From Deinococcus aquaticus (GTDB taxonomy: Bacteria > Deinococcota > Deinococci > Deinococcales > Deinococcaceae), in the NCBI RefSeq assembly GCF_028622095.1, contig NZ_CP115165.1:248001-312000 (forward strand): a stretch of 64,000 nt of DNA. Reading direction: 5' to 3'. The position numbers were made by a program, and so were the translations under genes. Positions 17,263 through 32,277 of this stretch are shown piece after piece (the first letter of the stretch is position 1; every line of letters starts with the position of its first letter). The notes beneath the pieces are model-generated. The model saw nothing but the letters and a program-made list of their open reading frames with translations, ran no database searches and was not told where the DNA came from.

Positions 17263-19572
17263 AGCGGACGGCACGCGCCGGGGGTGGGATCAACGCCGCC
17301 CCGCACGGCGCCGGGTGCCGTGACCGCTGCCATGCCAGTCGCGGTGATGGGGGCCGCGCCGGTTGGAGTGGCGGCGCGCACGGCGTGGTCGGTTCCGGGG
17401 GCGCTGGGGGTGATCGCCGGCATCCTGCTGGCGCTGGGAGTCACGCTGGGCTTCGGCGGGAACGGCGCGCTGTCCCTGGCGGGGCTGGGCGCGCTGCTGG
17501 GGGCACTGACGTGGCGTGAACCCCGGCGGGCGCTGCTGCTGGGGCTGGCCGTGGCGGGTGTGGGGGCGGGGTTCCTGTCGGCCCGCACGGTCCTGGCCCG
17601 CCCGGACCCCATGACGCCGTGGCTGGGCGCGCAGGTGACGCTGCGGGGCGAGTGGGACGGACAGTTCCTGACGCTGGCCGAGCCGCGCGCGCGGGTGGTG
17701 GTCGCGCCGAAACCCACGCAGGGACCGGGGGCGCTGGTGGTGGCGGGCCGGCTGGTCCCGCCGGAAGGACGGCGCACGCCCGGCGGCTTCGATCAGGCAG
17801 GGTGGCTGCGCTCGCAGGGCGGGCTGTTCGTACCGGCCCCCGGCGCGGTGCTGGTCGCGGCGCAGGTCCGGGCGCACGAGCCGGAGCGTGGGCTGCGCGG
17901 CTGGTTCCGGCGGGGCCTGAGTGCCGGGCTGGACGAACGGCGCGCGGCGCTGATGCAGGCCATCGAACTCGGGGACCGCAGCGACATCACCCGTGAAGAG
18001 TTCGCCGCAGGGTACTCGGTGCGGGACGCCTTCACCCGCGCCGGACTGGCGCACCTGATGGCGCTGTCCGGGCAGAACGTCGCGCTGATCACGGGCGTGC
18101 TGGTGTGGCTAATGATCCGCGCCGGGGCCTCGCCCGCCTGGCGGTTCGGGGTCCCGGCCGCGCTGCTGCTGCCTTACCTGCTGATGCTGGTGCAGCCCTC
18201 GCCGAGTATCACGCGGGCGGTGATCATGGGCGGCGTGGTGCTGGTCGCGCTGGCAGTGGGGCGCGGGCGGCCCGACCCGCTGGGCCTGATCGCGCTGGCG
18301 GCGCTGCTGTGCCTGCTGCTGTTCCCACTGTGGCTGCTGGACCTGGGTTTCGGGCTGTCGTTCCTGGCGGTGCTGGCCCTGACCGGCTCGGCGCGGCTGG
18401 CCGGGCGGCTGCCCGCGCGCTGGCCACACACCCTGCGGCTGGCGGTCGCGGCGACCGTGCTGGCGGAACTGGGCACCCTGCCGGTCATCGCGGGGACGTT
18501 CGGGCAGGTGCCGCTGGTGGGCCTGCCCGCCAACCTCGTGGCGGGCGTGATCATGGCGGCGCTGGTGCCGCTGGGGTTCCTGGCGGGACTGCTGGGACCA
18601 GTGGCCGCGCCGCTGAACCTGATCAACGGGCCGCTGGCGTCGGCGCTGCTGCTGGTCGCGCAGACCTTCGGGCAGGCACCGGTCCTGACCTGGGGCGTGA
18701 TCGGGCCGGGCGGGACGCTGGCCTTCGTCACGGCAGCCGGGGCGGGCTGGCTGTGGCTGATGGGGCGCGTGCCGGGCCGGGCAGTGCTGGGGGCGGTGCT
18801 GGCCGGCACGCTGCTCACGGCGCTGCCCGGCTGGGTGCGGCCCGCGCAGGACATCGTGTTCCTGGACGTGGGCCAGGGCGACTGCACGCTGCTGCGGCTG
18901 CCGGGCCTGACCGTTCTGATCGACGCGGGCGGCTCGGTCGGCAGTGACTACGACGTGGGCGGGCGCACGGTCGTCCCGGCCCTGCGGGCGCTGGGCGTGC
19001 GGAAACTGGACGTGGTGATCGCCACGCACGCCGACACGGACCACATCGAGGGAGTCAGCGGCGTGCTGCGGGCCCTACCGGTCGGGGAACTGTGGATCGG
19101 GCAACGAAAGACGGACGATCCGGTCCTGACGGCCGTGTTGAACGAGGCGCAGGTGCGCGGCGTCCCGGTGCGCGAGGTGCGGCGCGGCGACCGCGTGCAG
19201 GCGGGCCGCGCGGCCCTGACGGTCCTGTGGCCCCCCGGCAACGTGTGGAGTACCGAGGACAACGACAACAGCGTCGCCGTTCGACTGGACGTGGGTGGCT
19301 GGCACGCCGCGTTCCTGGGCGACCTGCCCGCCCCCGCCGAGGCCGCGCTGAACACCGGCCCGCTGAACCTGCTGAAAGCCGCGCACCACGGCAGCCGTTA
19401 CAGTACCGGCGAGGCCCTACTGGCGCAGGCGCGCCCCACCGACGCCGTGATCAGCGTGGGCCGCAACACCTACGGCCACCCCCACCCGGACGTGCTGGGC
19501 AGGCTGGCCGCATCGAACACCCGGACGTGGCGCACCGATCAGAACGGCACGATCACCTGGCCGCTGCCATAA
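17260..19572 (+). CDS. comEC: ComEC/Rec2-type DNA uptake channel
   Basis: The 770-residue membrane protein has an N-terminal hydrophobic region, an OB-like soluble segment, the Competence domain with many transmembrane helices (about 270-520; [20 protein letters not shown]), and a C-terminal metallo-beta-lactamase domain (about 535-770: [34 protein letters not shown]). It transports single-stranded DNA during transformation. The ATG at 17260 follows GGAG, both supplied by the repeat end. Later starts (for example 17329) remain possible. Confidence 0.92.
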   Translation: MSGRHAPGVGSTPPRTAPGAVTAAMPVAVMGAAPVGVAARTAWSVPGALGVIAGILLALGVTLGFGGNGALSLAGLGALLGALTWREPRRALLLGLAVAGVGAGFLSARTVLARPDPMTPWLGAQVTLRGEWDGQFLTLAEPRARVVVAPKPTQGPGALVVAGRLVPPEGRRTPGGFDQAGWLRSQGGLFVPAPGAVLVAAQVRAHEPERGLRGWFRRGLSAGLDERRAALMQAIELGDRSDITREEFAAGYSVRDAFTRAGLAHLMALSGQNVALITGVLVWLMIRAGASPAWRFGVPAALLLPYLLMLVQPSPSITRAVIMGGVVLVALAVGRGRPDPLGLIALAALLCLLLFPLWLLDLGFGLSFLAVLALTGSARLAGRLPARWPHTLRLAVAATVLAELGTLPVIAGTFGQVPLVGLPANLVAGVIMAALVPLGFLAGLLGPVAAPLNLINGPLASALLLVAQTFGQAPVLTWGVIGPGGTLAFVTAAGAGWLWLMGRVPGRAVLGAVLAGTLLTALPGWVRPAQDIVFLDVGQGDCTLLRLPGLTVLIDAGGSVGSDYDVGGRTVVPALRALGVRKLDVVIATHADTDHIEGVSGVLRALPVGELWIGQRKTDDPVLTAVLNEAQVRGVPVREVRRGDRVQAGRAALTVLWPPGNVWSTEDNDNSVAVRLDVGGWHAAFLGDLPAPAEAALNTGPLNLLKAAHHGSRYSTGEALLAQARPTDAVISVGRNTYGHPHPDVLGRLAASNTRTWRTDQNGTITWPLP

Positions 19573-19633
19573 GTGATGTGGGCTGTGGGAACCTCCTCCC
19601 TACATCCCACACCCCACGTCCCACAACCCCGCT
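19573..19633. terminator. Intergenic spacer with TGTGGG/CCCACA inverted segments
   Basis: It lies between the convergent comEC and MFS genes. TGTGGG-rich and CCCACA-rich segments face each other and can fold into a weak hairpin. Confidence 0.4.
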
Positions 19634-21283
19634 TCAGTCGGTGGCGCTGGCTTTCAGGTCCTCGGCTCTGGGGGCCAGTCCGGCGCGGCCGGTCAGGGGG
19701 CGTTCCGGGAGGATCAGGGTGGCGAGGAACGCGAGGCCCACCAGGACGGCAGACACCAGGAACACCTGGTCGATGGCACCGGCCATCACGCCGCGCAGGG
19801 CGTCCAGGATGGGCTGGAGCAGGTTGCCGTCTCCGAGCTTGCTGAGGCCCGCGCCGAGTTGCGCGGTGGCCTGCGGGCTGGTCAGCAGGTTGGGGTTGGC
19901 AATGGCGTCCTGCACGGGGGTGGGCAGGTCGCGGGCCTGGGCAGGGAGGCTGGCGGCGAGGTGGCTGTTCAGGTGGGTGTTCACAAGTGCGCCGAACAGG
20001 CTGACGGCCAGCGTGCCGCCGATCTGGCGGAAGAACTGGTTGCCGCCGGTGGCGCTGCCGAGTTGCTCGCGCGGCGCGGCATTCTGCACGGCCAGGGTCA
20101 ACTGGCTGTTCACGGGGCCCAGGCCCAGGCCCAGCAGGACCATGATGCCGACGGCCAGCAGCAGCGGGGTGTCGGTGCCGAGGGTGGTGGCCAGCAGCAG
20201 CGCGGCGGTGGCGATCAGGCCGCCCATCAGGATCAGGTTCTTGTAACGGCCGGTGCGGCTGACGACCTGGCCGGACAGGGTGCTGGTGAGGATCATGCCG
20301 AACATCAGAGGGGCCAGGGCCAGGCCGCTGCCGCTGGCGCTGCTGCCGCGCACGCCCTGCATGTACAGCGGGAGGTACAGGATCGCGGCGTACATGCCGG
20401 CGCTGGTCAGGAAGCCCGCGAAGGACGCGACAGCAATGCCGCGGTCTTTCAGGAGGCGCAGGTTCAGGATGGGGCGTTCCTGGCGGGCACTGTGCAGCGC
20501 GTACCCGGTGAACAGCATGAGGGTGCCGAGCAGGAGGCCGATGATGGTGAGGCTGGTCCAGGGGTACGTGCCGCCGCCCCACGAGAGGGCCAGCGTGAGG
20601 GTGGTGACGGACGCGCCCAGCAGAAACGCGCCGGGGGTGTCGAAGCGGGCGTGCGCGGCGGGGCTGTGCGCGCTGGGGGCAGGCAGGCGGAAGAAGCGCC
20701 AGATGAAGTACGCGGCGAGCAGCGCGAAGGGCAGGTTCACGAAGAACACGCTGCGCCAGCCCAGGTGGTCGGTCAGGAAGCCCCCGACGAGCGGCCCGAC
20801 CACCGAGCTGACGCCCCAGACGGCCCCGGTGTAGCCCTGGTAGCGGCCGCGTTCGATGGGCGTGAACAGGTCGGCAATGGCGGTGAAGCTCATGGCCATC
20901 AGGGTGCCGCCGCCGATGCCCTGCACGGCGCGCAGGATGATCAGGCCTTCCATGTTCTGCACGAAGCCCAGGCCCACGCTGCCCAGGGTGAACACGGCGA
21001 TGCCGAGCAGGATCAGAGGGCGGCGGCCGTAGCGGTCGCTGATGGTGCCCACGATGGGAATGGTGATGGTGGTGGCCAGCGAGTACGCCGTGAACGCCCA
21101 GGCGTACAGGTGGAAGCCGCCCAGGTCGCTGATGACGCGCGGCATGGCGCTGCCGACCACGGTCAGGTTGAGGCTCGACAGGAACAGCACGGTCAGGATG
21201 CCCACGAACGCCAGGATCTTCTCGCGTTCGTTCAGGCCGCTGTGCGTGGGGGCCGGGGCGGCAGGGGTGAGTGGTGTGGTCAT
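19634..21283 (-). CDS. MFS multidrug exporter, DHA2 (EmrB/QacA) family
   Basis: The 549-residue protein has about 14 predicted transmembrane segments. Family motifs include [23 protein letters not shown] helix 1, [14 protein letters not shown] (motif A), and the helix 5 antiporter region around [22 protein letters not shown]. It should export toxic compounds against protons. Its start overlaps the upstream marR stop by ATGA, so the pair forms a regulator-pump unit. The substrate is unknown. Confidence 0.9.
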   Translation of the reverse strand: MTTPLTPAAPAPTHSGLNEREKILAFVGILTVLFLSSLNLTVVGSAMPRVISDLGGFHLYAWAFTAYSLATTITIPIVGTISDRYGRRPLILLGIAVFTLGSVGLGFVQNMEGLIILRAVQGIGGGTLMAMSFTAIADLFTPIERGRYQGYTGAVWGVSSVVGPLVGGFLTDHLGWRSVFFVNLPFALLAAYFIWRFFRLPAPSAHSPAAHARFDTPGAFLLGASVTTLTLALSWGGGTYPWTSLTIIGLLLGTLMLFTGYALHSARQERPILNLRLLKDRGIAVASFAGFLTSAGMYAAILYLPLYMQGVRGSSASGSGLALAPLMFGMILTSTLSGQVVSRTGRYKNLILMGGLIATAALLLATTLGTDTPLLLAVGIMVLLGLGLGPVNSQLTLAVQNAAPREQLGSATGGNQFFRQIGGTLAVSLFGALVNTHLNSHLAASLPAQARDLPTPVQDAIANPNLLTSPQATAQLGAGLSKLGDGNLLQPILDALRGVMAGAIDQVFLVSAVLVGLAFLATLILPERPLTGRAGLAPRAEDLKASATD

Positions 21284-21780
21284 GCGGTCTCTCCGGTGGG
21301 GGCGGGTGGGGCGGCGTTCAGCGCGTCGTCCAGGGCGTTCAGGGCGGCCAGGGCGGCCTGAACTTTTTCCGGGGGCAGGTGCCCGAAGTGGGCCTGCACG
21401 ATGTCCTGCCCGGTGGCGCGGGTGCGGGCGCGGGTGGCCTGGCCCTGCGGGGTGAGTTGCAGGCGTTGCAGGCGCAGGTCGGCGGGGTCCGTGACGCGCT
21501 GCACGAGGCCCGCACCGACCAGTTTGGTGACGATGCGGGTCACGGTGGGGGCGGGCAGGTTCTGGCGGGCAGCGACCGCGCCGGGCGTGTCGTGGCCGTC
21601 CATGATGCTGGCCAGGACCAGCAGTTCCTTGGTGTTGAGGCCCAGCGCGCGTTCCAGCGGTTCGTCGAGCGCCTGCTTGAAGCGCCGCGAGAAGCGCAGC
21701 GTAGTGCGGACGAGCAGGTACAGGTCGTCGTCCGTGGCGCTGGCGGCGGGTGGGGGTTGGAGGGAAGTCGCCGTATTCAT
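21280..21780 (-). CDS. MarR-family transcriptional regulator
   Basis: The 166-residue protein is a winged-helix MarR protein: [17 protein letters not shown], then [23 protein letters not shown] (recognition helix) and [18 protein letters not shown] (wing). It likely represses itself and the overlapped exporter gene until an inducer binds. An imperfect palindrome at 21795-21806, close to the -10-like region upstream of its ATG, is the candidate operator. Confidence 0.9.
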   Translation of the reverse strand: MNTATSLQPPPAASATDDDLYLLVRTTLRFSRRFKQALDEPLERALGLNTKELLVLASIMDGHDTPGAVAARQNLPAPTVTRIVTKLVGAGLVQRVTDPADLRLQRLQLTPQGQATRARTRATGQDIVQAHFGHLPPEKVQAALAALNALDDALNAAPPAPTGETA

Positions 21781-21794
21781 TTCAAGTGGAAGTA

Positions 21795-21806
21795 TTCCAG
21801 ATGGAA
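21795..21806. promoter_or_regulatory. Candidate MarR operator, TTCCA-N2-TGGAA
   Basis: TTCCAGATGGAA is a perfect 5+5 palindrome 15 bp upstream of the marR ATG, next to the further half-site TTCAAGTGGAA (21781-21791). Minus-strand AATACT overlaps it as a possible -10. Confidence 0.45.
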
Positions 21807-21827
21807 GGACACCTGACTGCGGTGTCC
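21807..21827 (-). terminator. Hairpin downstream of the tandem Nudix genes
   Basis: GGACACC and GGTGTCC form a perfect 7-bp stem around a 7-base loop. It lies between the Nudix pair and marR. No T-run follows. Confidence 0.45.
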
Positions 21828-21865
21828 GTCACAGAGCCGCGCACCCGGTCGCCCGCAGGACACCC

Positions 21866-22339
21866 TTAGTCGGGCCGGCCCACCACCGCCATCGGCAACG
21901 CCCGCACCTGCGCCATGCCATCCACCTGCTCGGCCAACCGCACGCCGCCCCGCAGGTGCAGGTCCAGCGCCGCGCCCAGCCACGGCAGCGCGTCTTCTGG
22001 TAGGGCGCCGGGCGCGAACCACCCCACCTCCGAGGTCTTGTCCAGTGGGCGCGGCGTTCCCACCCAGGCACGCGCCTCGAAGAACACGTCCAGCCCCTGC
22101 GTGCCGTCCAGGTCGTACCGGGCCACGCCCAGGCAGGCCAGTGCCACCGGGTCCAGCGTCACGCCCACCTCCTCGGCCACCTCGCGCGCCGCCGCGCCCG
22201 CCAGGGTCTCCCCCGTCTCCACATGCCCGCCCGGCAGCCCCCACAGACCGTCCGCGTACGACGCGCCGCTGCGCCGCCCCAGCAGCACCCGCCCCTGATC
22301 GTCCAGCAGCACCGCCCACGCCACCAGATGAAAGGTCAC
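21866..22339 (-). CDS. Nudix hydrolase (tandem copy 2)
   Basis: The 157-residue protein carries a Nudix box, [22 protein letters not shown], split here around the REVAEEVG metal-binding core. It resembles MutT/NUDT15-like pyrophosphatases acting on nucleoside diphosphate derivatives. It starts at a GTG (22339) overlapping the stop of the upstream Nudix gene by GTGA. The two proteins align along their full length, indicating a tandem duplication. The substrate is unknown. Confidence 0.88.
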   Translation of the reverse strand: MTFHLVAWAVLLDDQGRVLLGRRSGASYADGLWGLPGGHVETGETLAGAAAREVAEEVGVTLDPVALACLGVARYDLDGTQGLDVFFEARAWVGTPRPLDKTSEVGWFAPGALPEDALPWLGAALDLHLRGGVRLAEQVDGMAQVRALPMAVVGRPD

Positions 22340-22782
22340 GTCAGCTCCCGCGCCGCGCGCACGTCGGACAGCTGCTCGGTCACGAACACACCCCGGTTCA
22401 GGTGCGCGTCCAGCAGCGGCGCCAGCCAGGGCAGCGCGTCGTCCGGCAGGTCGCCCGGCGCGAACCACGCCACCTCCGAGGTCTTGTGCAGCGCCTGCGG
22501 CACACCCGCCCAGTCCGGCGCGCGGAACAGGAAGTCGGTGCCCTGCGCGCCGTCCACCTCGTAACGCCGCACGCCCAGCACCCGCAGGCCGGGCGGGTCC
22601 AGACTCAGGCCCACCTCCTCGCGCACCTCGCGCGCCGCCGCTTCTGGCAGACCCTCGCCGGGCTCCACCTGACCGCCCGGCAGGCCCCACAGCCCGTGCC
22701 CGTACGCCGAGCCGTCCCGGCGGCCCAGCAGCACCCGGCCCCGCTCATCCTGCACGACCACCCACACCAGCAGATTCCGCAT
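22336..22782 (-). CDS. Nudix hydrolase (tandem copy 1)
   Basis: The 148-residue protein carries the Nudix box [20 protein letters not shown] followed by VG. The frame is shared with its downstream paralogue: RGRVLLGRR near the start, DKTSEV/HKTSEV-type and LPDDALPWL segments later. The ATG at 22782 is used; no clear Shine-Dalgarno site is visible. It is divergent from the thiamine riboswitch and is translationally coupled to the second Nudix gene. Confidence 0.88.
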   Translation of the reverse strand: MRNLLVWVVVQDERGRVLLGRRDGSAYGHGLWGLPGGQVEPGEGLPEAAAREVREEVGLSLDPPGLRVLGVRRYEVDGAQGTDFLFRAPDWAGVPQALHKTSEVAWFAPGDLPDDALPWLAPLLDAHLNRGVFVTEQLSDVRAARELT

Positions 22783-22857
22783 GGCCCAGCGTGGCACGCG
22801 CCGCGCCCTGCAACCGCAACAGGTGACGCAGGACACCCCCCGCGCGGCGGCCTGCGC

Positions 22858-22863
22858 TATCCT
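22858..22863 (+). promoter_or_regulatory. -10 box before the TPP riboswitch
   Basis: TATCCT ends 7 nt before the first base of the riboswitch P1 region, the expected distance from a transcription start. Confidence 0.5.
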
Positions 22864-22870
22864 GCCGGAT

Positions 22871-22957
<87 letters not shown>

Positions 22958-22997
22958 CGGCAGCCCACACCCCACGTGTGGCGACTGCCCACCGCTT

Positions 22998-23014
22998 CCC
23001 CTCGTGACGCGAGG
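22998..23014 (+). promoter_or_regulatory. Expression-platform hairpin sequestering the thiB ribosome site
   Basis: CCCCTCG and CGAGGGG pair around a short loop. GAGGGG is the only Shine-Dalgarno-like tract before the ATG at 23025, so the stem would block initiation. The following ACTTTCTT is not a clean terminator run, which favours translational control. Confidence 0.55.
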
Positions 23015-23024
23015 GGACTTTCTT

Positions 23025-24059
<1,035 letters not shown>

Positions 24060-24137
24060 GGGAAGTGGGACGCGGGAAGCAGGCAGTGGGAAGGGAAGCT
24101 GCTTCGCAGCGGAACAGAAACCTATCTGCTTCGCAGG

Positions 24138-24180
24138 ACCCCTCAGTCAGCTGCGCTGACAGCTCCCCTCAAGGGGAGCC
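24138..24180 (-). repeat. Dispersed repeat, family 3, copy 1
   Basis: On the minus strand: GGCTCCCC-loop-GGGGAGC, then a GTCAGCGCAGCTGAC hairpin, then TGAGGGGT. The same order is found at 26093-26138 and 60584-60626. Confidence 0.7.
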
Positions 24181-24349
24181 TACACACACGCGGCTACCTG
24201 AGCTGAAAAAGTAGAACCTGCCCACATGCACCCAGACACCCTGCCAACCAACCGAAGCAGCCACCGGGCCCGTCGCCACTGGCCCTCATCGCTCGGGGGC
24301 GGCCCCTCGCTCATCTTGATTCGCTGGCCTAGGCGCACTCGCTCATGGG

Positions 24350-24524
24350 CGCGAAGCGCGCGGGGCGAACGCAGCGTGACTGAAGGATGGCGTCCGAGCA
24401 GGAACCATCCCCGCCAATTGCTACCGGCCGAATCAGAGAAATCCCTGCCCAGTGCCAACGCAGGCTCCCCCGTCCCCCCTGGGGATGGGGGCTGGGGGGT
24501 GGGGCAGCCTGCCACAGGCGCCCA
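24350..24524 (+). repeat. Dispersed G/C-tract repeat, family 2, copy 2
   Basis: It shares with the 12128-12315 copy the AGCGCGCGGGGCG block, AGAGAAAT-CCTGCCCAGTG, the long C-tract/G-tract hairpin and the CAGGCGCCC end. The orientation is opposite to copy 1. It ends 3 bases before the thiP ATG. Confidence 0.7.
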
Positions 24525-24527
24525 CCC

Positions 24528-26075
<1,548 letters not shown>

Positions 26076-26092
26076 AGGACGGCCGGTGTGTT

Positions 26093-26138
26093 CCCTCTCC
26101 CGTGGGGAGAGGGCCTCGCGGAGCGAGGGGTGAGGGGT
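26093..26138 (+). repeat. Dispersed repeat, family 3, copy 2
   Basis: CCCTCTCC-loop-GGGGAGAGGG, then CCTCGCGGAGCGAGG, then TGAGGGGT: two stacked hairpins and the shared tail. It fills most of the thiP-thiQ gap. Confidence 0.7.
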
Positions 26139-26168
26139 GTCGTGCGGGGCGGCGAGGAATCCCGTGCC

Positions 26169-27154
<986 letters not shown>

Positions 27155-27158
<4 letters not shown>

Positions 27159-27829
27159 TCGGGTGGGTGCTGGTGGGGGGGCGGCTGGTGGATTCGCCGC
27201 TGCTGGCGGCGCTGCCCCGCCCGGACGTGGTAGTCGCGGCGGATGGCGGGGCGCGGCACGCGGCGCTGCTGGGCATGTGGGGAGTGGGCCACCGGGGAGC
27301 GGGTGAGTCGGGGCAGGGCGTGCGGGTGGACGTGTGGGTGGGTGATTTCGATTCGTCGGCGGGGGTGTTCGTGGACGCGCCGCGTGAGGTGCACCCGGCG
27401 GCGAAGGATGAGACGGACGCGGAACTGGCGATCCGGGTGGCGCGGGAGCGCGGCGCGACTGAACTGGTGCTGCTGGGCGCGTTCGGGGGCCGCTTCGATC
27501 ACGCGCTGACGCTGGCGCTGGGCGCACTCCGGCTGGCCGAGCGCGACGGGCTGCGCGTGACCCTGACCAGCGGGGACGAGTGGGGCTGGCCGCTGACGCC
27601 CGCCTCTCCCCTGTCGCTGGAGGTGCCGCCGGGCGCGACCCTGAGCGTGCTGGCCGTCTCGGACCTGCGGGGCCTGAGCCTGGGCGGGGTGCGCTGGCCG
27701 CTCGTGAACGCCGATATTCCGCTGGGGAGCGGCTGGACCGTCAGCAACGAGGTGCAGGGGGGGCCGGTGACCGCCTCACTGCGGGAGGGCCGCGCGCTCG
27801 TGACGGTCCTGCCCACCCTGCCGGACTGA
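27155..27829 (+). CDS. thiN: Thiamine pyrophosphokinase
   Basis: The 224-residue protein has the kinase hallmarks VVAADGGARHA, VGDFDS, KDETDAELAI and LLGAFGGRFDHALTLA. It transfers a pyrophosphate from ATP to thiamine to make TPP, the ligand of the operon's own riboswitch. The GTG start overlaps the thiQ stop. Transport and activation are thus encoded together. A strong terminator follows at 27865. Confidence 0.93.
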
Positions 27830-27864
27830 CCCCCAGATACTGAATCCACAGACCCTGAACCCAC

Positions 27865-27910
27865 AGCGGCGGGGGCACTCCACGCTGGAATGCCCCCGCC
27901 GCTGCTCTGT
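27865..27910. terminator. Strong hairpin terminator between thiN and the lipase gene
   Basis: AGCGGCGGGGGCA (27865-27877) and TGCCCCCGCCGCT (27891-27903) form a perfect 13-bp stem. A T-rich tail follows on the plus strand. The position suits both convergent transcripts. Confidence 0.85.
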
Positions 27911-27935
27911 TTCTACTTCCTACAACCTACGCCCC

Positions 27936-29312
27936 TCAGTTGGCGGGGCAGGCGTCCACGCCGGCGCGGGTGCCACGGGTGAATTTGCAGCCGTAGTTAG
28001 GGTCGGCGATGACGGCGGGGGTGGTCACGTCGTCCCCGGCGGGTTTCGCGCCGCCAGCTTCCCATTTCACGAGGTCGTTGAAGCCCTCGACGAGTTCGGC
28101 GGCCGTGAAGTCGCAGTGGCCGGGGGCGCGGACGGCGCGCTGCACGAGGCGGTCGCCGTTCCCGGCGGCGGTCATGGCGGCGCGGTACAGCTGCTGGTGC
28201 TTGAAGGGCACGTAGAAGTCCCCGGTGGTGTGCAGGGTCAGGACGGGCACGCTGACCTCGCCGTTCACGCGGGGCAGGTAGCGGACGCGGCCATTGACGG
28301 CCGGGTTGGGGTTCTGGGCGGGCGTGACGCGCAGGATGCTGGCGTTGAAGGCGACCTCGGCGGCGGTGGGGGTCGCGCCGTTCGTCCAGCGGTAGGTGGT
28401 GTTCGCGTTGCCGTAGATGTTGCGGGGCAGGATGCCGGTCACGGTGCCGTCCGAGCCGCCGGTGCTGAACACGGCGCCCTGGAGGGCCGCCACGCGGAAG
28501 CCGAGGTTGAACACGGGGCGGTCGCCGCCCGTGAGGTTGCGGGCGACCTCGCGGAGTTTGGCGCCCTGGGTGGCGTTCTCCTGCCAGAGTGCGCCGCTGT
28601 ACGAGCTGAAGCTGGCGTTCAGGATGTCGGGCAGCAGGGCCTTGTACGTGTCGGTGCCCTGCGGGAAGGTCTTGGATCCCAGGCCCGCGAGGTGCGCGGC
28701 GACCAGGGTGTAGTCGCCCAGCCACTGGAATTCGTATTCCTCGTCCATGACGCCGCAGGCGGGCATCGCGGCGGCGTAGGTGGTTCTGTTTTTCGCGGTC
28801 TGCGCGGTTTCCTTCTCGACGGCGGCGGCGGCGACGTGGCCGCCCATGCTGAAGCCCATGATGATGTTCTTGCTGGGCTGGGCGTACTTGCCGCCGGTCA
28901 GGGTGCTGAAGCTGTTGGCCAGGGCGTTGGTGTCTTCCACGCCGGCCTGCACGTCGTAGTAGTTAGAGGAGTACGAGCTGGCAGCCCAGGCGTACCCGAG
29001 GCTCAGCCAGTAGGCGCGCAGGCTTGGGGTCTGCACGCGCAGTTCCGGGCCGTCTCCGGCGTACCCGTGGGTGTACATGATCAGCTGCTTGTTCCAGTTG
29101 GCGGGCACCTCGATGGCGTAGGCGGCCTTGCCGCGAATGCCGTCCATGGTGCCCTGGTACAGGTCCGCGCCGGCCGTGGCGGTCAGGGTGGGCGTGATGG
29201 CCGTGAAGGTGCGGGTATCCTGCGCGCGGGTTTCGGCGGCGGGGACGGGCGTGCGGGAGCACGCGGCGAGGGCGAGGGCAGCGAGCAGACTGGCGGTCAG
29301 GGAACGCATCAT
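27936..29312 (-). CDS. Alpha/beta-hydrolase lipoprotein, esterase/lipase-like
   Basis: The 458-residue product has a lipobox signal (LALAACSRT; Cys near residue 18) and an alpha/beta-hydrolase domain. The nucleophile elbow is GFSMGGH. A probable acid is in LHTTGDFYVPF and the histidine in RAPGHCDF. It should hydrolyse esters at the cell surface; the substrate is unknown. The first of two tandem ATGs (29312) has GGAGGT 5 bases upstream. The Cys-containing C-terminus (NYGCKFTRGTRAGVDAC) may form a disulfide. Confidence 0.85.
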   Translation of the reverse strand: MMRSLTASLLAALALAACSRTPVPAAETRAQDTRTFTAITPTLTATAGADLYQGTMDGIRGKAAYAIEVPANWNKQLIMYTHGYAGDGPELRVQTPSLRAYWLSLGYAWAASSYSSNYYDVQAGVEDTNALANSFSTLTGGKYAQPSKNIIMGFSMGGHVAAAAVEKETAQTAKNRTTYAAAMPACGVMDEEYEFQWLGDYTLVAAHLAGLGSKTFPQGTDTYKALLPDILNASFSSYSGALWQENATQGAKLREVARNLTGGDRPVFNLGFRVAALQGAVFSTGGSDGTVTGILPRNIYGNANTTYRWTNGATPTAAEVAFNASILRVTPAQNPNPAVNGRVRYLPRVNGEVSVPVLTLHTTGDFYVPFKHQQLYRAAMTAAGNGDRLVQRAVRAPGHCDFTAAELVEGFNDLVKWEAGGAKPAGDDVTTPAVIADPNYGCKFTRGTRAGVDACPAN

Positions 29313-29426
29313 GAGAAACCTCCGGGGGCGGGTCGAGGTGAGCTGAGTTGTGTGAGTGCGGCCGTGATGATAGCGCCTGCCGGGGCCAGGGCATCTGTAC
29401 GGAAGATCACGCCGCAGGCAGCCTGA

Positions 29427-29500
29427 TACGGACTCCGGTTGAAAGGTTTGCAAAAACTTTCAACCCGAGCAGAGCGAGCAGGAGAGAAACGGGTTCCGGA
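29427..29500 (-). repeat. Dispersed hairpin repeat, family 1, copy D (right half)
   Basis: On the minus strand it reads linker CTCGCTCTGCTCGG, hairpin GGTTGAAAG...CTTTCAACC, then CGGAGTCCGTA. It matches the right half of the copies at 17127 and 55400 in opposite orientation. It lies between the lipase gene and the 29583 gene; the remainder of this 270-base gap is unremarkable. Confidence 0.8.
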
Positions 29501-29582
29501 ACTATCTGCGGGACAGGTGCGTACCTGAACGCATGAGACAGAGCGGCGCAGGTGAGCGGGCAGGCAGGGAACGCTGGAACGT

Positions 29583-30272
29583 GTGGGGGCGCGCGTGAGG
29601 GCCAGGCGTGGGCCGGGGTGCGGCTGCCTGGGCTGCGGCGGGGGCCTGCTGGTGCTGGCGCTGCTGGGCGCGCTGGCGTGGTTCCTGGTGATTCAGCCGG
29701 CCCGGTCGTTCCTGGCGAACTGGCAGACGCCCGGCGCGACCTCGCAGGGCCAGCAGACGAGCACGCAGACTCAGTCGCCGCAGGGTCAGACCGGCGGGAC
29801 ACAGACGGATAGCGCCAGTGCAGGAACGCAGGCCGCGCCTTTCACGCGGGCGGAGGTGCAGCAGTTCGTGCGGGTGCGCCGGACGGTGAGTGCCGCGATG
29901 GGCAGTTCCTTTACCGGGGTGCAGCAGGTCTGGACCGACATTCAGAATGGCCAGAACCCGAATCTGTTCCAGGTGATGACGGTCCTGCGCGACGCGGGCA
30001 GCAGTGTGGGCGCGGCCCGGCAAGCGCAGGCGGCGGCGCTGACAGCCGAGGGGATGACACCGGAACGCTACGCGCAGGTGCGGGCCGGAGTGAACCGCGC
30101 GCTGGGCGTGCCGAACATCGATTTCGCGCAGGCGGCGCAGTCGCTTCAGAGTGGGCAGCTACCAGACCTGAACCGTGACGTGCAGACCGGCACCGCGCAG
30201 GAGCGGGCGCTGGTGCAGCCCTTCCAGAAGGAACTGACGGACACGGCCGCGCTGGGCCTGCTGGGCCTGTAG
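29583..30272 (+). CDS. Membrane-anchored protein of unknown function
   Basis: A 229-residue frame: a short basic, Cys/Gly-rich N-terminus (GPGCGCLGCGGG), one transmembrane helix (about 20-40), a Gln/Thr/Ser-rich linker (about 50-85) and a helical extracytoplasmic domain (about 88-229). I do not recognise a family. GTG starts at 29583 and 29595 are both possible; neither has a good Shine-Dalgarno site. It stands alone upstream of hemL. Confidence 0.6.
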   Translation: MGARVRARRGPGCGCLGCGGGLLVLALLGALAWFLVIQPARSFLANWQTPGATSQGQQTSTQTQSPQGQTGGTQTDSASAGTQAAPFTRAEVQQFVRVRRTVSAAMGSSFTGVQQVWTDIQNGQNPNLFQVMTVLRDAGSSVGAARQAQAAALTAEGMTPERYAQVRAGVNRALGVPNIDFAQAAQSLQSGQLPDLNRDVQTGTAQERALVQPFQKELTDTAALGLLGL

Positions 30273-30456
30273 TTCAGGCGGCCAGTGGCAGGCGGCGGGG
30301 GGCGACGGGTTCGCTTCCCGCCGTCTGTTGTTGCGCTCCCTGGCCTCCTTCTCCCTCCCGCAGCCGGTCTTCATGATTCGTTGAAGTTCGCGGCGCGGCG
30401 CGGTGCGGGCGGGCAGTGTGTGTGCGCGCTGCCGCACTTGCCTCATGGGGCTCCGA

Positions 30457-30462
30457 TAAGGT
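30457..30462 (+). promoter_or_regulatory. Leaderless -10 box (TAAGGT) of hemL
   Basis: TAAGGT ends 7 nt before the ATG at 30470. No Shine-Dalgarno site is present. Confidence 0.6.
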
Positions 30463-30469
30463 GAGCGTC

Positions 30470-31848
<1,379 letters not shown>

Positions 31849-31852
<4 letters not shown>

Positions 31853-32277
31853 CCCTCCTGACGCAGACGGCGCAGATCGTGAACGTCCTGAGCACCCACA
31901 AGGTCATCGCGGTGGTCGGCTTTCACCATGACAGTGTGAAACCCGCGTATTACGTTCCGGAGTACATGCACCGCCAGGGGTACACCATCATTCCCGTGAA
32001 TCCGGCGCTGGCCGCGCGCGGCGAGAGTTACTTCGGGCACCGCGCGGTGTCCACGCTGGCCGAGATCGGGGTGCCGGTGGATATCGTGGACATCTTCCGC
32101 CGCAGCGACAAGGTGAGGTTGCACGTGCCGGACATCCTGGCGATGGCGCCGCCCCCGAAGGTCGTGTGGATGCAACTGGGCATCCGGGACGACGCCGTGG
32201 CCGCCGAGCTGAGCAAGTGCGGGATGGACGTGGTGCAGGACCGCTGCCTGCTCGCGGATCACCGCGCGCTGCTGTGA
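31849..32277 (+). CDS. CoA-binding (YccU-like) protein
   Basis: The 142-residue single Rossmann-fold domain matches the CoA-binding protein family: HKVIAVVGFHHDSVKPAYYVP, PVNPAL, VDIVDIFRRSDKV and WMQLGIRDDA. Family members bind CoA; their physiological role is unclear. The gene overlaps hemL by 4 bases and the following oxidoreductase by GTGA, so the three are co-translated. Confidence 0.88.

Larger units (their letters stand above)
24060..24527 (+). other. 468-base gap inside the thi operon, filled with repeats
   Basis: No convincing gene is present. Contents in order: short TTCGCAGC-type direct and inverted motifs (24093-24136), a family-3 hairpin repeat (24138-24180), a unique stretch, and a family-2 repeat (24350-24524) that ends at the thiP start. 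No promoter is obvious, so thiP probably depends on read-through from thiB. Confidence 0.6.

Noticed and set aside
26088..26168. Longer ThiQ N-terminus from the ATG at 26088
   Set aside because: The extra residues are encoded by a family-3 repeat and precede the normal ABC start.
28116..29426. Plus-strand frame opposite the lipase-like gene
   Set aside because: Composition is antisense-like, rich in Gly/Val/His. The minus-strand gene has a lipobox, a nucleophile elbow and GGAGGT.
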